NCBI GenBank assembly: GCA_007123985.1
Contig: SLGA01000326.1
Coordinates: forward strand, 1 to 7,785
Length of the DNA: 7,785 nucleotides
Source: Balneolaceae bacterium
GTDB lineage: Bacteria > Bacteroidota > Rhodothermia > Balneolales > Balneolaceae
Reading direction: 5' to 3'
Part shown: positions 1 through 7,100 of the stretch, piece by piece
Layout: each line of letters begins with the position of its first letter
How positions within the stretch are numbered: the first letter of the stretch is position 1
The notes under the pieces: generated by a model
The model's input: only the letters and a program-made list of their open reading frames with translations
The model's database searches: none
Told to the model about the DNA's origin: nothing
Made by a program: the position numbers and the translations under genes

Positions 1-514
1 CAGGCGTTTCGATAGAGTAACCCCGCTTTTGCAAGAATGCACAAAAGCTTTCCCAAAGGGTAGGTTCGTTAAGGCGATCGAGCAGATTCTGCTGTAGCTC
101 CGGCTGATCTTTATGAACATCGATAATATGTTTTGACCGCATTCCGCACAAAATTTCCATCTCTCTGAACTGAACCGACTGAAAACCACTGGCACTTTGC
201 AAAAAACCACGAAAACTGTTGAATTCAAGTGGAGTCATAGTTTCGAGTACATCAATTTGTGAAACCATCGTTTTAAGTATGGTAAGCACACGGCGCAGGG
301 TTTTTGCGGCCATCCAGGAGTTGTTATTTGCAAGATCACGCTTAAGTTTATCAAACTCATGTAAAATCTGTTTGAACCATAATTCATAAACCTGATGAAT
401 GATGATAAAAAGCATTTCATCATGTTCGGCCGGCTTAGATTCGGGTTGCTGTAATTCAAGGAGTTCTTTTACCTTGAGGTAGGAAGTATAGGTTAAACTT
501 TTCGATTGTGCCAT
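1..514 (-). CDS. kynA: Tryptophan 2,3-dioxygenase, N-terminal part (cut by window edge)
   Basis: This haem enzyme opens the indole ring of L-tryptophan with O2 to give N-formylkynurenine, the first step of the kynurenine pathway, in the cytoplasm. Only the first 171 residues are present; the rest lies beyond position 1. The reading begins MAQSKSLTYTSYLKVKELL, the usual start of the family, so ATG at 512-514 is well placed. The signature HDEMLFIIIHQVYELWFKQ covers residues 31-49, and His31 matches the distal-pocket histidine of characterised enzymes. ETMTPLEFNSFR (91-102) and SGFQSVQFREME (109-120) follow; Arg117 should be the arginine that binds the substrate carboxylate. The proximal haem-ligand histidine lies in the missing C-terminal half. 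No Shine-Dalgarno is seen upstream. The gene is divergent from the DUF2459 gene across 115 bases. No other kynurenine-pathway gene is in the window, so whether it serves tryptophan breakdown or NAD synthesis cannot be told. Confidence 0.97.
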   Translation of the reverse strand, partial: MAQSKSLTYTSYLKVKELLELQQPESKPAEHDEMLFIIIHQVYELWFKQILHEFDKLKRDLANNNSWMAAKTLRRVLTILKTMVSQIDVLETMTPLEFNSFRGFLQSASGFQSVQFREMEILCGMRSKHIIDVHKDQPELQQNLLDRLNEPTLWESFCAFLQKRGYSIETP

Positions 515-629
515 AAAACTGTTATGCGAGAGTTTTAAAATATAATCAAAGTACAAAAGCAGGCATACACTTTCGAGCTTCATCACAAAAACGTTACTTT
601 CTGTTACACTCTATGTAGCATCTGTTTCT
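515..629. promoter_or_regulatory. Divergent intergenic region between kynA and the DUF2459 gene
   Basis: These 115 AT-rich bases separate two genes reading away from each other, so they should hold both promoters. I see no Shine-Dalgarno before either start and no convincing promoter pair. A TACTTTG heptamer on the minus strand (547-553) resembles the Bacteroidota -7 element TAnnTTTG but is one base short and lacks a well-spaced -33 TTG. The region is assigned from gene orientation alone. Confidence 0.35.
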
Positions 630-1310
630 ATGCAAGCAACAATACCAGAAAGAGTCATTAATCATAAATCGGGCAGCCCTATTATGCTGTTCGTGTATTT
701 CATTTGGTTTACCGGTTGTCTTGGGCCCGTGAAAGACCTTTATCCGGAAGATGAAGAGTTGAGGCCAATTCCGGTTTATATCATCAGCCACGGATGGCAT
801 GTGGGCATTGCCATAGAAAAAGAACAGGTTGCACCTTTTCTGCCGGAACATGAGCGGATGCCGCAGGCTTCACTGCTAAAGTTTGGATGGGGAGATAACC
901 GCTACTATTCTGACTCTGAAGCCGGTTTTGGCCTGATGATGCGAGCTGCACTTTTACCCACCAGAAGTGTAATCCACGTTGTAGGGATAGATATGCCTGT
1001 TGAACACTATTTTAGCAGAAGCACGATTGTTAAGGTACAGGTGACAGAAGAAGGAGCAGAAAGGCTGGCGAAATTTATTGGTGAACGTTTTCGGCTTAGC
1101 GAGGAAGGTGAGCCACTATTGGCATCCGATGGTTTGTACCGAAACAGTACATTCTTTGAAGCAAACGGGCTATACTTCATTCCCAAAACATCCAACACAT
1201 GGACGGCCAGGGCTCTTCGGCAAACCGGTTACCCGATAACTCCATTTTATGCCATAACATCGGGTAATGTTATTCGTCAGGCCCGAAAAGATGGTACAGT
1301 TATACGATGA
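630..1310 (+). CDS. DUF2459 (TIGR02117-like) family protein, possible lipoprotein
   Basis: The protein has 226 residues and unknown function. The family match rests on motif order: YIISHGWHVGIAI (50-62), KFGWGDNRYY (84-93), RAALLPTRSVIHVVGI (105-120) and TSNTWTARALRQTGYPI (187-203), which is how DUF2459 proteins read from memory. The N-terminus has a short hydrophobic stretch (20-29) ending in FTGC, a lipobox-like site with Cys30, followed by an acidic segment (DLYPEDEEL, 36-44). An envelope lipoprotein is therefore plausible, although Phe at -3 and the long n-region make it imperfect. ATG at 630 is the first in-frame Met after a stop at 543-545; ATG at 684 (Met19) would leave almost no n-region. 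No Shine-Dalgarno is visible at either. I recall CNTW where this protein has SNTW (Ser188), which may matter if that Cys is functional. It converges on the TatD gene with 2 bases between stops. The family call is fairly secure; any activity is unknown. Confidence 0.85.
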   Translation: MQATIPERVINHKSGSPIMLFVYFIWFTGCLGPVKDLYPEDEELRPIPVYIISHGWHVGIAIEKEQVAPFLPEHERMPQASLLKFGWGDNRYYSDSEAGFGLMMRAALLPTRSVIHVVGIDMPVEHYFSRSTIVKVQVTEEGAERLAKFIGERFRLSEEGEPLLASDGLYRNSTFFEANGLYFIPKTSNTWTARALRQTGYPITPFYAITSGNVIRQARKDGTVIR

Positions 1311-1312
1311 TT

Positions 1313-2083
1313 TCAGCTGCGAATCTGGAACAGCTTAAACGCATTTGCAGTTGTTATCTCTGCAATTTCCCCAATGGAAAGGTTCTTTATTTTCGAAAGT
1401 TTATCGGCAATCAATTGGATATAAGCCGGTTCATTTCGTTTGCCGCGATAGGGAGTGGGTGTAAGGTAGGGGGCATCTGTTTCGAGTATCATTGAAGTTA
1501 AAGGAAGATCACGAAGTACTTTATCGACACCGCCATTCTTGAATGTTGCCACTCCGCCTACTCCCAGCTGTAAACCAAGATCGAGGGCACGTTTTCCTTC
1601 ATCAACGTTTCCCGTAAAGCAGTGCCAAACGCCCGTCAGCCGTCCGTCTTGTTCTTGTTCAATGATGTCCAGCAAATCGGATGTACTATCCCTATTGTGC
1701 AGAACAATTGGTTTACCGGTTTGGCGGGCAACATCGCAATGGATCCGTAAACTTTTCTTTTGTTCTGCTATAAAATCGGTGCTCCAGTAGTAATCAAGGC
1801 CAGTCTCACCCACGGCAACAAAATCGGCTGAATTACAACATTCAAAAATTTTTCCAGTATTTATGGGCAGATTTTCCTCCACACTGCACGGATGGATGCC
1901 TGCCATTTTATAAAATACTATCTCAGAGTGGTTCAGTTTATCCATCGCCTCAATTGAGGACCAGTCGATTGCGGGTAGAAATATATGCTTAATTCCCGTT
2001 TCAGAAGCTCTATTGAGAACTTCGGCGAGGTCTTTATCAAATTGTTCGAGGTAGAGATGGCAATGAGTATCTGTAAGAATCAA
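1313..2083 (-). CDS. TatD-family metal-dependent hydrolase (putative DNase), TTG start
   Basis: This is a 256-residue amidohydrolase-fold TIM-barrel protein, the normal length for TatD/YcfH proteins. Characterised members are divalent-metal-dependent cytoplasmic deoxyribonucleases, but paralogues vary, so the substrate is not certain. All metal-binding landmarks are visible: His7 and His9 in DTHCHLY, Glu93 in VGETGLDYYW, His129 in PIVLHNRDS, His154 in GVWHCFTGN and Asp203 in LETDAPYLTP; PYRGKRNEPAYI (211-222) is also typical. The start must be non-ATG: the first in-frame ATG is codon 47, past the essential HxH, and the 43-base upstream gap contains no ATG in any frame. TTG at 2081-2083 gives MILTDTHCHL, the expected N-terminus; an in-frame TAA lies six codons upstream. 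It follows the sugar kinase gene in the same direction and may be co-transcribed with it. Confidence 0.95.
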   Translation of the reverse strand: MILTDTHCHLYLEQFDKDLAEVLNRASETGIKHIFLPAIDWSSIEAMDKLNHSEIVFYKMAGIHPCSVEENLPINTGKIFECCNSADFVAVGETGLDYYWSTDFIAEQKKSLRIHCDVARQTGKPIVLHNRDSTSDLLDIIEQEQDGRLTGVWHCFTGNVDEGKRALDLGLQLGVGGVATFKNGGVDKVLRDLPLTSMILETDAPYLTPTPYRGKRNEPAYIQLIADKLSKIKNLSIGEIAEITTANAFKLFQIRS

Positions 2084-2126
2084 AAAATTAAGATTGATTT
2101 AGGTCTTTAAATTGGGGTATTGGTTG

Positions 2127-2972
2127 CTAAAAAACTGATTCACCAGCTTTGATTCGTTCACGCCAGGCGGAGATAACGGGATATCGGATACCAACGTTTT
2201 TGTATCCTTTTTGATTTAAAAGAGGAATGAGAATATTCTTATGAACATGCGCAACTTTACCTGTGAAGATAATCTCATCATCAGGTAATAATTCAAGCTG
2301 TACAAGCTGATTGTCTGCAAAATCGGTAAAGGCGTCGCGAATCATGGTAAGAAGTTCCGGCGGCATTGGGTTGTGAAGCACTTCACCTGCTACCGATGCA
2401 AGTGCTCTGTTTGGCTTTCCCGCACGGTATATTTTGTTCATCATGGTTCCATAGTCTTTGTGCCCCAGCTTATCACCAACAAAATCAATGGTTTTTTCTT
2501 TACCGGTTTTTCTGTAGTAGAGTTTAAGTAATCTACGGCCTAAATCTGCGGCACTGCCTTCATCACCAATAGCAAAGCCGAGTGCGGCTGATTTTTTTAC
2601 CACGTTTCCGTTTTCGATTTTAGCCGCAACGGATCCTGTGCCAAGAACTGCAACAACGCCATTTCCGGATCCAAAAAAAGCTTTTCCGGATCCATCGAGA
2701 TCACTCTTTATTTTGATAGTGGCATTGGGAAAAATAGGTTGCAAGAAGCGCCTTACAGTTTCGTCGGATACCGGATTTCCACAACCCGCACCAAAAAACC
2801 AGATGGTTTCCGGAGTGAGCCTGCCGATTTGGTTTTCCACCTCAACGGAATCACTCAGCTGTTCAATGTTAGAGGGATGGAGACCCTGGGTTTTGAATTG
2901 TGTTGTATCGGTTCCATCCACATAAAGCCAGTCGGTTTTTGTGGCTCCGCTGTCGGCAATAAGATATGGCAT
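2127..2972 (-). CDS. N-acetylglucosamine kinase-like protein (BadF/BadG/BcrA/BcrD ATPase family)
   Basis: The 281-residue protein has the ASKHA sugar-kinase fold and most likely phosphorylates an amino sugar such as N-acetylglucosamine with ATP in the cytoplasm. Visible motifs are phosphate loop 1 LIADSGATKTDW (4-15), an aspartate at 91 in SDLDGSGKA at the position of the catalytic base, phosphate loop 2 VLGTGSVA (109-116), FAIGDEGSAADLGRRLL (133-149) and the late FTGKVAHVHKN (236-246), equivalent to the adenosine-side GSVA segment. The length is near the family norm. Start ATG (2970-2972) places loop 1 right at the N-terminus as expected; there is no Shine-Dalgarno. Family members also include glucosamine kinases and, more distantly, activator ATPases of acyl-CoA reductases and dehydratases. 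The small size and the GDEGS motif favour a sugar kinase, but no neighbouring amino-sugar gene confirms the substrate. It lies 105 bases after metF in the same direction. Confidence 0.88.
   Translation of the reverse strand: MPYLIADSGATKTDWLYVDGTDTTQFKTQGLHPSNIEQLSDSVEVENQIGRLTPETIWFFGAGCGNPVSDETVRRFLQPIFPNATIKIKSDLDGSGKAFFGSGNGVVAVLGTGSVAAKIENGNVVKKSAALGFAIGDEGSAADLGRRLLKLYYRKTGKEKTIDFVGDKLGHKDYGTMMNKIYRAGKPNRALASVAGEVLHNPMPPELLTMIRDAFTDFADNQLVQLELLPDDEIIFTGKVAHVHKNILIPLLNQKGYKNVGIRYPVISAWRERIKAGESVF
2662..2694. repeat. 12-base direct repeat, 21-base period, inside the sugar kinase gene
   Basis: TTTCCGGATCCA occurs at 2662-2673 and again at 2683-2694. The period is seven codons, so on the minus strand both copies are read in the same frame and give two GSG tripeptides (residues 94-96 and 101-103) beside Asp91. 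The reading frame stays intact. It may be a small internal duplication or chance codon choice for a glycine-serine loop. Confidence 0.5.
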
Positions 2973-3077
2973 GACGTACAGATTTAGAGATTAAGGTAAC
3001 GGCTGGCGTAAAATGTAAGAAAGATCTGCCAAATTAAAGAAAGAACCGGTTGATAATCGTAAAGTACTACCTCTAAA

Positions 3078-4031
3078 CTACTTTTTTCTCACATGGCTGA
3101 TCACATCGAGGGCCGGTTGCGGATCTCCCATGATATAGAAGTGGATTCCCGGTGCTCCGGCATCCATCAATTCAAGGGTTTGCTTTCGGGCCCATTCTAC
3201 TCCAATCTCTTTGGCCCGAGCCGGATTTGCATCCACTTCAGCTGTAAGTTCATCAGGAATGTTCAGATGAAAAAATTTAGGCAGGCTTTTCAGGTGATTG
3301 GTTGTAGTAAGAATTTTTAAGCCCGGTACAATGGGTACATCAATTCCCTGTTCGCGGCATTTTTCTACAAAGGAAAAATAGGCACTGTTATCAAAAAACA
3401 TCTGAGTAACCACATAGTCTGCACCTGCTTCTACTTTATCTTTCAGGCGTTTAACATCCCATTCAATGTTGGGTGCTTCAAAGTGTTTTTCAGGATAACC
3501 GGCCACTCCCACACAAAAATTGGTTGCCTCTGCATTGATTATATCTTCAATGTAGTCTCCTTGATTCATGCCATGTATCTGTTTCACAAGATCAATGGCA
3601 TACTTATTGGCAGTACCGTTTTGGTTGAGTGATATTTGTGATCCTGTATTATCACCGCGTATGGCCAGTACATTATGAATGCCGAGATAATTGAGTTCGA
3701 TCAGTGCGTCTTCACTCTCTTCCCGGGTAAAGCCTTCACAAATTAAGTGAGGAACGGGGTCGATACCATACCTGTGTAAAATAGCTGCACATAAACCGAT
3801 AGTACCGGGCCTTTTCCGCCGGATAACACGTTTCAGGCTTCCGTCAGCCTGCTCTTCAACGTAAGCCTCAGCGGCATGGTAGGTTACATCAATAAAGGGA
3901 GGATGAACTTTTTCAACAACTTTATCAAGTGATTCGAAAATGGATTGCACGGAACCGCCCCGTTTCGGGGGGATAATTTCGAACGATATCAGCGGTTCGG
4001 TTGCTTTATCGTAATGTTCAATAACTTTCAT
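3078..4031 (-). CDS. metF: Methylenetetrahydrofolate reductase
   Basis: This FAD-dependent cytoplasmic TIM-barrel enzyme reduces 5,10-methylene-THF to 5-methyl-THF, the methyl donor used by MetH, encoded divergently next door. It has 317 residues, slightly longer than the E. coli enzyme (296). Key residues fit the family: Glu18 in SFEIIPPKRGG (catalytic acid, E. coli Glu28), FIDVTYHAAE (46-55), PHLICEGFTREE (94-105), Asp127 in VLAIRGDNTG (FAD contact, E. coli Asp120), VGVAGYPEKH (174-183), Gln210 in VVTQMFFDN (substrate contact, E. coli Gln183) and PGIHFYIMG near the C-terminus (294-302). Extra length lies in the ADGSLKRVIRRKRPGTIG segment (62-79) and a loop at 131-170, the form I associate with Bacteroidota MetF. 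ATG at 4029-4031 is preceded by a T-rich leader (ATTTTTTT in mRNA sense) without Shine-Dalgarno. It may head a metF - sugar kinase - TatD transcript. Confidence 0.97.
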   Translation of the reverse strand: MKVIEHYDKATEPLISFEIIPPKRGGSVQSIFESLDKVVEKVHPPFIDVTYHAAEAYVEEQADGSLKRVIRRKRPGTIGLCAAILHRYGIDPVPHLICEGFTREESEDALIELNYLGIHNVLAIRGDNTGSQISLNQNGTANKYAIDLVKQIHGMNQGDYIEDIINAEATNFCVGVAGYPEKHFEAPNIEWDVKRLKDKVEAGADYVVTQMFFDNSAYFSFVEKCREQGIDVPIVPGLKILTTTNHLKSLPKFFHLNIPDELTAEVDANPARAKEIGVEWARKQTLELMDAGAPGIHFYIMGDPQPALDVISHVRKK

Positions 4032-4142
4032 AAAAAAATGCGGTAATTAACACGTAAAATGCAGATTTTAGAATCTTGTAAACGTTTTAAGATTGTGAAA
4101 CGATCACTTAGTTTCCGTTCAAAGTAAGAAAGAATTTATCAA
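4032..4142. promoter_or_regulatory. Shared divergent metF/metH control region
   Basis: These 111 bases lie between the start codons of metF (leftward) and metH (rightward) and must carry both promoters and both leaders. No promoter pair is clear on either strand. Several short inverted repeats sit in the middle (4063-4115), which could be operator half-sites. The region is too short for a typical cobalamin riboswitch of about 200 bases, and I see no SAM-riboswitch core. The role as a control region is inferred from orientation and from the linked functions of the two genes. Confidence 0.5.
4063..4115. repeat. Cluster of short inverted repeats between metF and metH
   Basis: AGATT (4063-4067) pairs with AATCT (4072-4076) across a 4-base loop. 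AATCTT (4072-4077) pairs in turn with AAGATT (4089-4094) across 11 bases that contain the palindrome AAACGTTT (4080-4087). GTGA (4095-4098) pairs with TCAC (4104-4107), and GAAAC (4097-4101) with GTTTC (4111-4115). The first two pairs share an arm, so they would be alternatives in RNA; as DNA they give three spaced half-sites of one motif. Arms of 4-6 bases in AT-rich DNA can arise by chance. Confidence 0.4.
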
Positions 4143-7100
4143 ATGACCCGTTCCAACCACCCCTTATATTCTCTGCTAAACCAACGGATTCTTGTGCTCG
4201 ACGGAGCCATGGGTACCATGATTCAGGGCTACAAACTCTCTGAAGAAGACTTCAGGGGAGCGCAGTTTGCAGACACAGAGGATGATCTAAAAGGCAATAA
4301 CGACCTTCTTTGTATCACACAACCTCAAATAATAAGGGAAATTCATGCCAAATTCCTCTCGGCCGGTGCCGATATCATCGAAACAAATACATTTAACGCC
4401 AATCCCATTTCTCAGGATGATTACAACCTGGGGCACATCACCTATGAGCTGAACCTGGCAGCGGCAAAAGTAGCAAGAGAAGCCGCTGATGAAGCCACCC
4501 GACAAAACCCTGATAAACCTCGTTTTGTAGCCGGCGCAATTGGCCCCACAAATAAAACCCTTTCACTTTCTCCCGATGTGGAAGATCCCGGTTTCAGGGC
4601 CACAACGTTTGATGAACTTGCAAGTGCCTATACCGAACAGATTCGCGGTCTTGTGGATGGTGGTGTGGACACGCTGCTGGTTGAAACGGTTTTCGACACG
4701 CTGAATTGCAAAGCTGCGATATATGCCATCCATGATTACTGCCGTAAGATCAGGAAAAATATACCCATTCAGATATCCGGTACTATTGTAGATCAAAGCG
4801 GACGCACGCTTTCGGGGCAAACTACTGAAGCGTTTTGGATTTCTGTTCAGCATGCAAATCCGCTTCTCAGTATTGGATTGAACTGTGCACTCGGCTCAAA
4901 ACAAATGCGCCCGTATATCCAGGAGCTCTCAAAACATGCCAGCTGTTTTACAAGCCTGTACCCAAATGCAGGTCTGCCGGACGAGATGGGAGAGTACAAT
5001 GAATCGGCCGATTTTATGGCGGCGCAAATGCGGGAATATGCCACTGAAGGCTTTGTGAATATCGTGGGTGGATGTTGCGGTACGCGTCCCGAGCATATTA
5101 AGGCAATGGCTGAAGAGGCGAAACGGCATAAACCAAGAAAACCTGCAAAACCCAAACCTTATCTGCGCTTAAGCGGTCTGGAACCTCTTGTGGTGCGGCC
5201 TGAAACAAATTTTGTAAATATAGGAGAGCGTACGAATGTAACCGGATCAGCCAAATTCAAACGTCTCATAAAAGATGAGGAATATGAAGAAGCACTTTCT
5301 GTTGCACGGGAACAGGTGGAAGGCGGTGCACAGATAGTAGATATCAACATGGACGAAGCGCTGCTCGATTCGGAAAAAGTGATGAAGGATTTTATCAATC
5401 TGATGGCGGCCGAACCCGATATTGCACGTGTACCGTTTATGGTAGACAGTTCCAAATGGAGCGTGCTGCTTTCCGGGCTAAAAACCACGCAGGGCAAAAG
5501 TGTTGTGAATTCGATAAGCCTGAAAGAAGGTGAAGAAGTATTCAAAGAACAGGCACGAAAGATACTCGATTTTGGTGCGGCTGTTGTTGTGATGGCGTTT
5601 GATGAAAAAGGACAAGCCGACACGCTTGAACGCCGTAAAGAAATCTGTAAACGGGCTTACAATATTCTTACCGAAGACGTTGGTTTCTCGCCACAGGATA
5701 TTATACTGGACCCGAATATCCTTACCGTTGCTACCGGTATTGAGGAACACAATAACTATGCCGTTGATTTTATCGAAACGGTGAACTGGATCAAGAAAAA
5801 CCTGCCGCTGGCTAAAGTTAGCGGTGGCCTTAGCAACATCTCTTTTTCATTTCGGGGTAACAACGTAGTTCGCGAAGCGATGCATGCTGCTTTCTTGTAC
5901 CATGCCATAAAAGCCGGCCTTGATATGGCCATTGTGAATGCCAGCCAGCTTGAGGTGTACGAAGAAATCGAACCGGAACTAAAAGAGCTGGTAGAAGATG
6001 TACTGCTGAACCGGCGCCAGGATGCCACCGAAAGATTAGTTGATTATGCAGATAAAATTAAAGATCAGCAGGCGGGAACCGTAGCAGCAAAGAAAGATGC
6101 ATGGCGTATCGGTTCGGTTGAAGAGCGAATTCAACATGCGCTGGTAAAGGGTATTGTGGATTACATTGAAGAGGATGTGGAGGAGGCCCGTCAAAAATAT
6201 CCGCAGCCGATTGAGGTAATTGAAGGCCCGATGATGGACGGGATGAATATTGTTGGAGATCTCTTTGGGGCAGGAAAGATGTTTCTGCCGCAGGTAGTAA
6301 AAAGCGCCCGCGTGATGAAAAAAGGTGTAGCCATTCTTATACCCTACATTGAAGCAGAAAAGGAGAAAAACAAAGACACCAAACCCAAAGCAAAAGTACT
6401 GCTTGCTACGGTGAAAGGAGATGTTCATGATATCGGAAAAAATATTGTAGCGGTTGTTTTGCGATGCAATAACTACGACGTAATTGATCTTGGTGTGATG
6501 ACTCCTGCCGATAAAATTCTTGCAGCAGCAAAAGAACATAAAGTAGACGTAATCGGGCTGAGCGGATTAATTACCCCATCACTTGATGAGATGGTTCATG
6601 TTGCCGGAGAGATGACCCGCGAAGGGTTCGACACCCCGCTGCTGATTGGTGGCGCCACAACCTCGCGTATGCATACAGCAGTTAAAATTGCCCCATCATA
6701 CAACAATCCGGTTATACATGTTTTAGATGCCTCAAGAAGTGTAACAGTTGTGAATCGGTTGGTTTCCAAAACATTGAAGAAGGGGTTTCTTGATGAAGTT
6801 CAGAAAGAATATGAAGGTCTGCGGGAGCAGTACATCAGCCGTGGCCGGAAAAAAAGTTATTTACCGATTGGAAAAGCTCGCCTGAACCGAACCAAAATCA
6901 ACTGGGAAAAGGCAGCTATCAAAAAACCGGAGAAGCTTGGGGTTACAGAATTTAAAAACATGCCGCTCGATATATTGCGGCGATACATCGACTGGGGGCC
7001 GTTTTTCATTGCATGGGAGATGAAGGGGAAGTTTCCCGATATTCTTGAAGATAAAAAAGCCGGTACGGAAGCCAGGAAGTTGTTTGATGAAGCCAACAGG

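Noticed and set aside
547..553. TACTTTG on the minus strand upstream of kynA as a Bacteroidota -7 element.
   Set aside because: It is one base short of TAnnTTTG and no TTG lies at the usual upstream distance.
613..618. ATGTAG just before the DUF2459 start as a minimal upstream start-stop.
   Set aside because: A single six-base match in a leader without ribosome binding site is expected by chance.
1315..1335. Inverted repeat AGCTG / CAGCT at the DUF2459-TatD junction as a bidirectional terminator.
   Set aside because: The stem is only 5 base pairs with an 11-base loop, lies inside the TatD coding end, and has no T-run on either side.
2082..2107. Weak hairpin (AAGA/TCTT) followed by T6 on the minus strand between the sugar kinase and TatD genes as a terminator.
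   Set aside because: A 4-base AT-rich stem would not be stable; the T-run alone is weak evidence in AT-rich spacer.
4120..4126. TACTTTG on the minus strand upstream of metF as a -7 element.
   Set aside because: The spacing to the nearest upstream TTG is about 13 bases, too short, and the element is one base short of consensus.
5159..6539. Long minus-strand open frames opposite metH (for example 5159-5623 and 6036-6539).
   Set aside because: They lie wholly opposite a well-conserved gene, are rich in Ser/Phe/Arg as expected for antisense shadows, and show no family motif.
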